Shown here one piece after another: positions 31,600 through 40,830 of a stretch of 64,000 nucleotides of DNA. Under the pieces are notes generated by a model that was not told where the DNA came from, made no database searches, and saw only the letters and a program-made list of their open reading frames with translations. How positions within the stretch are numbered: the stretch's first letter is position 1; each line of letters opens with the position of its first letter. Both the position numbers and the translations under genes were made by a program. Origin of the DNA: Yarrowia lipolytica (taxonomy: Eukaryota > Ascomycota > Dipodascomycetes > Dipodascales); contig NC_090774.1 in NCBI RefSeq assembly GCF_001761485.1, positions 2,294,001-2,358,000 of the forward strand, read 5' to 3'.

Positions 31600-33878
31600 T
31601 GTAGGCGTGAGAACGATGGCTGACGAGATGTAGATGCGATGGATTAGATGTTTATATAGATATTCGGGGGACAATAGAGTTGCAGGGTGTGCGTGGGATG
31701 GACGTGGGCTGGGAACGGGCTTAATGCGTCTGCAGTTGGATATTTCCGCGGATTTATTAGTATCATTGAAATCGCTCGAGGATCAGGAACAAGATGGTGT
31801 AATTATTAGTATGATTCGGGCTCTCTATCATCAATTTTTCACGGAATAATCGCTTTCAGCGACACCCAAAATTAAGTTTGGTAATTAGAATGGTGTGTTT
31901 ATCATTTTCATCTGCTAAGGAAGAGTGCCAAGGAAGAGGGGTCGTGGTGTCTCGAAAATGTGACATTTTGGCGAGTTTTTCCGCATCCCGTCTTCGCTGG
32001 GTGCTTAGTAATCATCCCCGTTTGCGCCGCTCCCGAACAACATCCATATTGCCTCCCTTAGCGACGCCAGAACCGGGCCATTCGCCCATCAGATAAAAGT
32101 AACTTTGTGCATTCTAGGTTCGGCATGCAGTATCTTTGGGGCCAGCCTGAGAAATACAGTTTCAACCTTTATCAATCTGATCTTCCTTTTTTTTTCAAAC
32201 CCTAAGCGACCCGTTGCACCATTCTGGGGCCCTCCGCACGCCCCAAACCCTCTTGGAAACCCTCTGGCCGGCCCTTTGACTCACGCTAATGCTGCATAGT
32301 CTTTGTCCTCCGGGTCGGAACACTCTTTGGGCACCCTGAGGACGCGCACTGGGTTGCCTTGTTTGGTTCTTTGCATTTTCGGCTCACACCCCGTGCCAAG
32401 ACTGGTAGGTCGCTTGTTGAGCGCAATCTGTAGTAGACTGGAGGCTAGAGGCTATGGGGCCGTTGTCCATGTTCAAATGAGGTCTCTGCCATTGGACGAG
32501 CGCGAGAGAAACAGGGTCTACCAGAAGCTACCTGTGTCGGTAAACCCATTGCCGGATGCCCATTCCCATTCTCAGTTGAGTTTTTCATAGCCGCTTATAC
32601 TGTAACGACAATTCACTCATCGGGGTCCACGGGGGGGACATTATCTGATGGCCAGGCAGTCCAGGTGCACGGGCGGTTGTACGCACGTCCATCTTTGCAC
32701 CAATCAATTTCATCTGACGCATGGTCCATATGCGCCCGGGGGTCATATCATATCCTTGTGCCAAGAGGGCCAAGAGGAATGCTGCGACAAGAGTCGTCGA
32801 GTGCCGTGCGCGGTATGATGGAGAGAGGCCGAGATAATAGTGTTTTGGCAGTTATGGAGTTGCCAGAGTTATTTTGCAGTGTCATGTGACTGGATGGCGC
32901 CGTTGAAGAGGCCGTCCACAAACCAGTCAATCTGTTTGCTACAACTCTCGGAGCAATCGCGAGCGTAACCCACAGCACATGTGTAGCTGCGCGCCTGTTA
33001 TGTAAAGATTATCAATGCGCGGAGATGTGAACTTAGCTGGTTGGAGGGTAGGTGTTGGGGTCGTTGATGAGGTCTTGTTGGAGGCCATAGCCAGTTGCTG
33101 GTTATCGTCATCGCATCGGCCGTCGGTGGTGTCGTGCTGGTACGAAGCCAGCAATAACCCGCTGGGGATCCTTCTCTACCATTGTAAACGTCCACTAGCA
33201 CTCGTTTCTTGTTCTCGAACAAGCTCGTCCATTCAAAGACAGTCTTGAAGAGCACGCATCGAAGGGTCTGCGTCAGAGTCAAAGCGTCATGCTGGAGAAG
33301 TACTGCAAGTGATAGAGTGAATGGAGGAGCGTGCTTCACAGGTGAGCCCAGAATAAGTCAGATTACGTCTCCTGTCACCACACCTTCAACCCATCCCAGT
33401 CTGGCTCTTGTCTTGTCACTCTTGTCACTCTTGTCTCGTCTCACTCTTGTCGTCTCGCTTACATGTCTCAAGTCCAAAAACCCATAGAGTTGCGCCGATC
33501 CGAGACCCCGGAGCCCGGTTTCAAATTACGTCACAAGGACTTATATGCCAGCCGTGATTGGACATTGCTCTTGCACAAGACCATGGCCATGACTTTTGTC
33601 CCCAGCAGAACATGCGACCAGTACATGCGGGACATATGGACCCAGGCCTGCTCGTTCTTGTGGCAACCTCAGCCTTTGCCCAGCACCTCCGCCAACAAGG
33701 TATGATCGCTACTCCATGTACTGTGTCGCCCTTGTAGGTCGGTGCCGCATGGTCCAACGCTTCTGTCAGGAAGCCAGCCCCCACGCGGAATACGACAACT
33801 TTCATGGCCCTGTGGAGGCAGGATAGACTCGACGCTACCACCATCAGCGTAGGGTCGGCGCAGATCCATGTTGGTCTG

Positions 33879-33937
33879 TGATGATCCATGATGATCCACG
33901 ATGATCCACGATGATCCACGTTGATCCTGATGATCCA
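33879..33937 (+). repeat. 10-bp tandem array ATGATCCACG
   Basis: About six copies of a 10-bp unit ATGATCCACG with small variants stand in a row. The period equals one helical turn. Confidence 0.85.
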
Positions 33938-34528
33938 ATGTCGACCTGATCTGATAATTGGAAAGGGTGTGGGCAAGTACATCGGTGAGTTGACAGCCGC
34001 TGACTGACTTGACTTGATACTTGTGACATTATAGTCTCGGTTATGACCCTTGTACTCACGTGATTCGTATCCCTCCCCCTCATGTGATTCTCCTCTTCAC
34101 GTGATTCGTATCCTTCCTCTTCACGTACCCTTCTGGTCTCATTCGGGCATTGTTCAGGTGAGACTTCCTTGCCAGCCGGTACAGGTAGGGCTATTGTCTC
34201 AAACGAGGAGGAGTTGACTGTAGCGGAGTTGATTGGCGAGTCAACTGCAGGGGAGTGGACTGTAGTACTAGTACGAGTACTGCGGAGATTGATGGCTTCT
34301 GCTCATTAGTACGTTCAGTCGGCATTCCTTTCTTGGGAATGAATCTCAGGTTGTAGATGTGATAGGAGATTATCAGCTCTTTCGGTAGAAGGACGACTAC
34401 GGACTATCAGTAACATCCGTAGCAGTAGCAGCATGAGAACAACGAACAACTCCACGATTTCGGCTTTCTTCTCGACTATCTACCATCCAAGCCGTGACTC
34501 CTAAACTACAATACCTGATACTAGTACA

Positions 34529-34580
34529 TACTTACGCTTTACTTACGCTTTACTTACGCTTTACTTACGCTTTACTTATC
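34529..34580 (+). repeat. 11-bp tandem array TTACGCTTTAC
   Basis: Four to five nearly perfect copies of an 11-bp unit TTACGCTTTAC are present. Confidence 0.85.
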
Positions 34581-35253
34581 TTCATCTTCTCAAACATTCC
34601 AAGAAATTTCCAGAAAGACCTCTTTCGACCAGGGCGGCACGAGAAACGGTCACATGATTTACTAATTGGTGCTTCCTTAAGGCTCGGTACCTTTGGTATA
34701 TACAAGAGCTCTACAGATCGACTCCAACGACACTTTCATTTCAGTTCTCGAAAGTGACTTGCGCCTACGCGAACAGCTCTCATATTGTGGACACAAACCG
34801 GTGCAAAACCCCCTTGCCTGCAAGGAGATGTTGAGAGTCGTAACTACAAGTAGTCGCTCTCTCACGCTATGGCCAATGGCGCTTCTACTTTGGCGACGCC
34901 ACCAACCACTCTCTGGTTCAACTGCAACGCTAGTCGTGGGTCAATCTTGGGCTCCAGTGAGTCAGAAACGGGCCGGAGAAACGGGAAAAAGTTGATGGAG
35001 ATGTTCAATTTCGCGTTTTCTGCGGAATCGAACAAAATCAGACGCCAAACCTCGCCCCCATGAGCACCCCTCCGAAGCTGCAACCTCCTCCACCATCCAC
35101 TACTGTGCCTAACTCTAATGGCCCCCTCCCAATATGGTGTCGACGACGGGGTGCGGGAGCCGAGCCTCTCAACCACACGATTGAGTGAATTTAATTCGCC
35201 CGACTTTTGCTCCCCCATTCTCCCCCGTCCGCAACAACCGCCTTGCTCGAAAA

Positions 35254-35919
35254 ATGGCCCGAAGATCTGCCCGATTGGCCGGAGAAAAGGCCCCTGCTCC
35301 CCAGGAGCTGCCCTCCAAGCGCGCCAAAAAGCAAAAGGTGAATGGAAGTGACAAGAAAGATATCGAGGAGTCCAAGACCGAGGAGTCCAAGACCGAGGAG
35401 TCCAAGACTGAGGAGGATGAGGCTAAGACCAACGAGTCCAAGCCTGAGGAAGTCCCCACTGAACTCCAAATCGGAGACGCCCTGCCGGAGAAACTCACAC
35501 TGCTGGACCAGGACAGCAATCCCATCGATCTGAGCGCGCTCGTGGCCAAGGAACCCATCGTCGTCATCTTCGCCTACCCCAAGGCGTCCACTCCCGGATG
35601 CACCCGGCAGGTGTGTGGCTTCCGAGACAAATACGACGACTTCAAGAAGGTCGATGCCACCGTGTTTGGATTGTCGGCTGATTCCACCGCCGCCCAGAAA
35701 AAGTTCCAGACCAAGCAGAATGCGCCCTACGAGCTGCTGTCCGACCCCAAGCACGAACTGATTGGCATTCTGGGCGCCACCAAGACCCCCGGAAAGGTGC
35801 CCAAGGGCGTGATTCGCAGCCATTGGATTTTCAAGAACGGAAAGCTCGCCGTCAAGGAGGTCAAGATTGGCCCCGAGGCCAGTTATACCCAGGCGCTGGA
35901 AGAGGTTCAGAAGGAGTAG
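35254..35919 (+). CDS. DOT5: Nuclear PrxQ/BCP-type peroxiredoxin (Dot5-like)
   Basis: This 221-residue thiol peroxidase reduces alkyl hydroperoxides; its S. cerevisiae relative Dot5 is nuclear and linked to telomeric silencing. The AhpC/TSA fold covers about residues 70-220. The peroxidatic C116 and a resolving C121 form the CX4C pair typical of BCP/PrxQ ([15 protein letters not shown]). The N-terminus is charged, with a nuclear-localisation-like KRAKKQK at 22-28 and a triplicated ESKTE repeat at about 39-53. The start at 35254 ([10 protein letters not shown]) is preferred over an ATG 23 codons upstream because the upstream part looks like leader sequence. Confidence 0.9.
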   Translation: MARRSARLAGEKAPAPQELPSKRAKKQKVNGSDKKDIEESKTEESKTEESKTEEDEAKTNESKPEEVPTELQIGDALPEKLTLLDQDSNPIDLSALVAKEPIVVIFAYPKASTPGCTRQVCGFRDKYDDFKKVDATVFGLSADSTAAQKKFQTKQNAPYELLSDPKHELIGILGATKTPGKVPKGVIRSHWIFKNGKLAVKEVKIGPEASYTQALEEVQKE

Positions 35920-36232
35920 CCAAACGGATCTCGTCGAAGCGCCTGTTATATACCAGTATAGTATTGTATAAGACATGAGAGAATGACTAGACGAAAAGTG
36001 AGCGAAGCCATCAGACCAACCCACCCGTCGACTTGTTTAGGTGGGTACAGTGAGAGACTATAGCCTGCACAAGAAATCAGCGAATCACGGCTCATTGGCT
36101 CACTTCCACCTGCCAACATTGTCGCTAGTCTTGGTCCCACAAAGTCCAACTAAACTCAGTTGACCATTAGTTGCAACATCCCCGTTTAACTTCCTACTCC
36201 CACCGCACTCCCTCTACACACCTTCACCACAC
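35920..36232. other. Intergenic region DOT5-NAS2
   Basis: This short tandem spacer holds the DOT5 3' UTR and the NAS2 promoter. Nothing notable is seen. Confidence 0.6.
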
Positions 36233-36926
36233 ATGTCTCAGCACATTTTCGAGCTCCAGAACAAGCGTAACTCGCTGCGAGAGACGGTAGATGCGCTCTA
36301 CGACGTGCTCAAGTCGCACAATGTCAACATGACCACTCCGCTGACCGTTGATGGCTTCCCGCGGGCGGATATCGACGTTCACCAGATCAGAAACACTCGC
36401 CACCAGATCATCCGGCTGGAAAACGACATTGAGGCCATTCAGAAGGAGCTGGAGGAAGCTGTTATGGGCCATTGGCAGAACCAGAAGGAGCAGACCAAGT
36501 CAAACGGTGATGGTACTGCTGTTACTACTAATGGCTCCGTTTCTGCACCTACCGCTACACCTACCGCCACGCGCAGCGACCACGTGGTCCCCTTTGCCGT
36601 CGTGGGCGTGGTGTCCGATGGCTCGCCTGCTTCTTCGGTGGGACTCAAAATCAACGACAAAATCGTACGACTGGGAAACGTGGAGGCTACTACTCCTCGT
36701 ATCCCTCAAGCCTTGCCTCTCGCGGTTGTTGAAGGAGTGAGTATTATATTATGACATGGATGGGTTGGCTATGTGACTCTGAACAGGTTGTTTGTTTGTT
36801 TGTTTGCTAACACAGAACCCCGTGGATGTGGTGGTTCTCCGAGAAGAAGAAACTCTCACCCTCACGCTGCTCCCAGCCAAGTGGGAAGGAAATGGGCTTA
36901 TCGGGGCGGCATTGAGACTGCTGTAA
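36233..36926 (+). CDS. NAS2: Proteasome assembly chaperone Nas2/PSMD9 (spliced)
   Basis: Nas2 (PSMD9, p27) holds the Rpt5 ATPase during assembly of the 19S proteasome base. Exons 36233-36736 and 36816-36926 encode 204 residues. The N-terminal helical hairpin (KRNSLRETVDALYDVLKSH) and the family block DGFPRADIDVHQIRNTRHQI are followed by a Thr/Pro linker and a PDZ-like domain from about residue 118 (PFAVVGVVSDGSPASSVGLKINDKI). The 79-bp intron has a GTGAGT donor at 36737 and a GCTAAC branch next to acceptor CAG. Splicing in phase 0 continues the PDZ strand as NPVDVVVLREEETLTLTLLP and ends WEGNGLIGAALRLL. It is convergent with URM1, only 71 bp away. Confidence 0.92.
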
Positions 36927-36997
36927 GTCGGTTCTTCCGCGACCCATGCTTATCGGCTCATTTTGACCCAGCTCTCTTTCTCTCCCCCTCTTTTCCT

Positions 36998-37345
36998 CTA
37001 ACCTCCATGAAGAGTTGAGGCAAAGATGATGACATCTCGGGGCTGCAAAATGTACTGGTCTTCGCCCTCCAGCTCCCAGTCCGAATCGTTGATGAGCACC
37101 AACACCCCGGGACGCACACTTTCGTCCTGCAAGAAGATGTTTTTGCCCTCTTCTCGCTTGTGATCCGGCATCAGAGTCTCCACCATATGGTGCAACAGCC
37201 AATTGACTGAGGAGCCCTCCGGCACGTCCAGCACGTGCTTTTTGTTGCCGTCGAAGGCGGTTTCGAGCCCTCCACTGGGTTAGTTGACGTCGCGGGTGTT
37301 TCCTGCGCCTCTTGCTACTCACCTGAATTCCACAGTAATTTGCAT
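36998..37345 (-). CDS. URM1: Ubiquitin-like sulfur carrier Urm1 (spliced)
   Basis: Urm1 is activated by Uba4 as a C-terminal thiocarboxylate. It supplies sulfur for 2-thiouridine in tRNA wobble positions and is also attached to proteins under oxidative stress. Exon 1 (37323-37345) and exon 2 (36998-37274) give 99 residues, MQITVEFSGGLE to FASTLHGG, ending in the required Gly-Gly. The 48-bp intron (37275-37322) has GTGAGT at its 5' end and ACTAACCCAG at its 3' end. The splice creates the serine of VEFSGGLE. Conserved blocks are RPGVLVLINDSDWELEGE and LQPRDVIIFASTLHGG. Length and sequence match S. cerevisiae Urm1 closely. Confidence 0.95.
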
Positions 37346-37656
37346 GGTGTGCGGTTGGTATAGGCAAGAAGATGATGCATGCTTTTATTAATATAGGCAC
37401 TTGATCTTGATTCTGCCTACAAGTAGATTAGGGTTACGACGAGGGGCATCTTTCTGTTGCTTTTGTGGCTAAAAGAGAAGTAGTGGCGACATCTGAACTG
37501 CTCCTTGATATATAATATGACTGATTAATGCATCATTTCAAATTTCAGCGTCAAGGCTGCCTTATTGCGATTGTTTTCGTTACTTATTAATATTCAACAA
37601 AAAATTGATATATAGTTATTTTTGTACTTGACATTTATAAAGTGTACTTTGGAGAC

Positions 37657-37681
37657 GTGAGTTCAAATCTCACCGAGGACA
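37657..37681 (+). other. tRNA 3'-half-like fragment
   Basis: A perfect five-pair T-arm (GTGAG TTCAAAT CTCAC) is followed by CGAGGAC and A, like an acceptor 3' strand with discriminator. No matching 5' acceptor strand (GTCCTCG), D-arm or anticodon arm lies within 150 bp upstream, so at best this is a fragment. Confidence 0.3.
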
Positions 37682-37899
37682 CAACTTGAAAATTTTGAGA
37701 CAATTTGAGGGAAAAGATAAAAAAATTACCAAAATCGTCAGAAACGGTCAGAAACTTGTGAACTACTCAACCAATGCTTCATAAAACACTTTTGGTACTT
37801 CGACTCAACATGTAATTATGTAATTATACTCACACGTAACTAGATCCACATTACAACAGTTTTTCCCCTCTCACCTCACGCCCCCAACCCCTCCCACAA

Positions 37900-37989
37900 T
37901 TACTAAGCAGCTACTCACCATTACTAAGCAGTCACATCATTACTAAGCTACCGTACCATTACTAAGCAAAAAACCACCATTACTAAGCA
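37900..37989 (+). promoter_or_regulatory. Array of five ATTACTAAGC boxes at about 20-bp spacing
   Basis: Exact ATTACTAAGC copies start at 37900, 37921, 37940, 37959 and 37980 (spacing 21, 19, 19, 21 bp), while the DNA between them is not conserved. TTACTAA is the published Yap1/AP-1-type response element of yeasts (TTA[C/G]TAA). The array lies about 540 bp from both the IRC22 and the URM1 starts. Conservation of the box with loss of the spacer argues for function over simple tandem duplication. Confidence 0.6.
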
Positions 37990-38528
37990 GCCACATTAGG
38001 TTGAAGTTATGGGGAATGGCGTCAGAACAGCAGAGTAAAACGGAGAGGCCTGCCATAAAATGGACTGACTATGGGAAATGTGGGTGTCACGTGAACGCCT
38101 GGAGTGGCTACCCAGCGTATGTGGTTCTTGTCTTTTTCCGCGCGGATTTTCCCCGTCAATTCGAAATTCCACGGCGTTCCATCAGCATCCACCAGTCACT
38201 TCTTGAGTCAGAGTGCCGTATGTTGTCTGAGATAGTGTGTGTACTGTATGTAGAAGAAAGAAAAAAAAAAAAGACATGGTGGGTTTATTTCGTCGAAAGT
38301 GGACGCTTTTTGGGCGCAGAAAAGGCCAATCTACTCAGAATAGAAATATGTATTTAATGGCGTGTCCATAATCCACCAAACTCTTTCCATACTTGCTCCA
38401 CAAGCAGCTCGTGTGTCGTTCCTGTCGTATCTTTCAAACTTAGATTCAACTCTACTCCCACCACCAACATCTACTGTACACACTTGTTTTTGGACAACAC
38501 TTGCACAACACTACACTAATCCCGCAAA

Positions 38529-39278
38529 ATGAAGATCAGTCTTGTTGCTGCGGCCATGGCTCTGGCCTCCACTGCATCTGCCTGGGGCAAGAAGGCCGGC
38601 CCCGTTGAGATTCCCGTGGCTTCTCATCTGCAGTTTTCTGCCGTCGCCCAGATCGGCTCCAACTCGGACGTGGAGGCGTCTGACGCCGGATTTTTCGTCG
38701 CCAACACCTTCATCAACGGCGAAGACGTGCCCATCAACCTGGTGTTCGAGAACAAGGAGAAGGACCCCATCTCTGTGGTGGCCGTGGGAGGCACCTTCTA
38801 CGACCTCAAGACCGACAAGGTGGTGGTCAGCGTCCAGGGCACCCAGGTGGGACCCATCAAGGTCGACAGCGGCAAGACCGCGGCCCTGACCCACCAGTTC
38901 GAGACCAACCTCGATGCCAAGGTCTACCGAAACGTCATCCAGGTCTACATCCAGTACGGCAACGAGGTGTACCAGGTGCACGCCTTTGACGGCCCCGTGT
39001 CGATTGTCGACCCCTATGTTTCTCCTCTGTCTTTCAAGTTCCTGTTTGCCCAGATTGTGCTGGGAATCACCGCCGCTGCTCTGGGATACTACGTTGTTAA
39101 CGTGTACGCCATCCCATACGCTACCGGCACCTACGGACAGGAGAAGAAGCCCGTTCGAGCCAAGCCTGTGGTTCCTGCTGGCTCCGGCGTCAAGACTGGA
39201 CCCAAGGGCTACGATGAGAGCTGGATTCCCAAGCACCATCTCGACCAGGAGAAGGTCAAGGTGAAGAAGAGAAGTTAA
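38529..39278 (+). CDS. IRC22: ER membrane protein Irc22 / TRAP-alpha-like
   Basis: This 249-residue type I membrane protein is related to the alpha subunit of the translocon-associated protein complex (SSR1) and to yeast Irc22. A signal peptide spans residues 1-18 (MKISLVAAAMALASTASA). A luminal beta-sandwich domain follows (VPINLVFENKEKDPISVVAVGG is its conserved core, in about 60-90). One membrane helix sits at about 166-188 (FLFAQIVLGITAAALGYYVV). The short cytosolic tail is Lys/Arg-rich and ends KVKVKKRS. The start follows an ACACTAATCCCGCAAA leader. Known role: ER protein translocation for TRAP; the role in yeast is uncertain. Confidence 0.88.
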   Translation: MKISLVAAAMALASTASAWGKKAGPVEIPVASHLQFSAVAQIGSNSDVEASDAGFFVANTFINGEDVPINLVFENKEKDPISVVAVGGTFYDLKTDKVVVSVQGTQVGPIKVDSGKTAALTHQFETNLDAKVYRNVIQVYIQYGNEVYQVHAFDGPVSIVDPYVSPLSFKFLFAQIVLGITAAALGYYVVNVYAIPYATGTYGQEKKPVRAKPVVPAGSGVKTGPKGYDESWIPKHHLDQEKVKVKKRS

Positions 39279-39618
39279 GCTGAGCCATGACCAAGGTTTG
39301 CGTGACAGATTTTTTCTTTTCCAAGCACACCTGTTGGTGGCGGACGTTAATGGATTGTGACACTCGTGTTGTCTGCTGACATTGATAACTCCTGCTGTCA
39401 ATAGGTGTGTCCTGGTTACTTACTTGTTGATGACACTAAATAGCTAATTTATGTTGTACGTATTGCAACAGTGAAGAGTTGCGCGGCGACTCCACCGAGC
39501 GTTTTCGGGGTTTCCGAGCAGAAAAATGGATCTATCGATACTATCCCGTATCTCCGACAACGTCTGGTTGTATATGAGACATTGTTAGTTGAATAAGATG
39601 TGGTCGTCATCTAGGAGC

Positions 39619-40344
39619 CTAATAATACAATATATCTGCCGTTTTGGTCGTTGGAAGGCGGGAGTATGTCGAGGGACTGGTAGCTGGTGTTGAGGAGATT
39701 GTTTTGGTCAACTGTTTGCTTGATTTGGTCAAGTTTTGGTGTTGTGGTTGGTTGGTGGTGGAGATAGAACCAGTCATGAGGTTGTTGGAGGCTTTAGATG
39801 GCGCAAGTGTCTGGAAGGAGGAGTTGATAGTATTGATTTTGTATTGGCTGATTAATTCCATTGACGGATGCTATAACAATGAGTAATCAAGTCCTGAGAG
39901 TCTCTTCTTAGTCATGGCATTGTTGTGTGGAGGGACAGATGGAGCTGCAACAGATATATTACTCAACATGTTGAAGATGTTGCCAAAGGTGCTCAGATGT
40001 CGCCAAAAGGTGCTTCAGATGTCGCCCAAAGGTGCTTCAGATGTCGAATGTTCCTCCTGTCCACATCTCTGACAATCTGCGATGTCTTATTCACCAGTTG
40101 TAACAGATGCGACATGAGAAAGTTCCTCTCTAGCACTCTCTAGGCTAGTTATTCCATATTGAACATCTTCCGACATGTTTTTGTCGATTCTGTCGATTCT
40201 GTCGGTTACTTCTTCTGGACTCACTCTAGAAGCTAAGTAAATGTCAACTCCATCTGTCCACATATTAACCAAAAAACGTCTTTCTGTACCCCATACTGTC
40301 AATATTATTACACATTTGTTAAAAAATGAGCCATTTCCTATCAT
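39619..40344 (-). mobile_element. Broken retroelement-like (gag-like) relic
   Basis: The minus strand carries protein-like sequence including a CQRCGQEEH motif that resembles the zinc knuckle of retroelement gag or LINE ORF1 proteins. A Thr/Ser/Asn-rich part follows downstream. The copy is broken, with at least three interruptions. No reverse transcriptase, integrase or terminal repeats are seen next to it. Family (LTR element or LINE) cannot be settled by eye. It looks old. A short gene unrelated to retroelements, now decayed, is the alternative. Confidence 0.35.
39979..40046 (+). repeat. About 21-bp tandem triplication
   Basis: Three copies of a 20-22 bp unit (core GCCAAAGGTGCTTCAGATGT) lie inside the retroelement-like relic. 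Confidence 0.8.
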
Positions 40345-40830
40345 TTAATCCACTTTCAGCGTTGCTCAGGTTCCTGTAACCCCGAAATAGCACCCCCAGC
40401 ACACGTTTTTTCTCAATTGTTCTTTCAACTAAATCAAACTTGCATTATGTAATACAAAAAACACCACTCACTCATGGACTCGTCCGGGTAAGTCGTCTCC
40501 CAAATTTGCCAGAGCCACTCAAAGTTTGAGAGTTTATTTTGTATGACAGATCCGCCATGGAAATCTAGCCAGTCAGTATAAACAGGTAACCGAAGGATTT
40601 TTTGCGCCGTTAAAGAAATTTATTGGGTATTTTTGCCACTCTCTCGAACCTCCAATTTCTCCTCTCTCGCTATCTCTTCTCAATCGCCCAACAAAGGCAC
40701 CCTTCTTTCCACATCCTCCTACCCCCCCTCCTACCCTAACCCAAAATCGCACCGTAGTAGTGTCCTCTTGTCACCTCTACACATCTCAGTACACTACACC
40801 GACACCAAGACTCTCGACTCTCTCTTCGAC

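Larger units (their letters stand above)
31600..35253. other. Gene-poor 3.6-kb region
   Basis: No gene is supported between the BIM1-like gene and DOT5. Contents are two short tandem arrays (33879, 34529), CACGTG boxes at 34057-34062 and 34098-34103, GTACGAGTAC at 34271-34280 and CTACAAGTAG at 34844-34853. Open frames here are short and lack domains. Confidence 0.55.
37346..38528. other. Divergent region URM1/IRC22
   Basis: This 1.2-kb shared upstream region holds CTACAAGTAG at 37417-37426, a tRNA 3'-half-like sequence at 37657, a regular TTACTAA array at 37900 and a CACGTG box at 38088-38093. An A-rich run lies near 38260. No protein gene is seen. Confidence 0.6.
39279..40830. other. Intergenic region IRC22-PAT1
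   Basis: This 1.55-kb region holds a broken retroelement-like relic on the minus strand (39619-40344, listed separately) and a pyrimidine-rich PAT1 leader (about 40640-40800). No intact gene is seen. Confidence 0.55.

Noticed and set aside
33521-33982. 153-codon minus-strand frame
   Set aside because: Part of it is the 10-bp array at 33879 read as DHHGSSWI-type repeats; the remainder is not protein-like.
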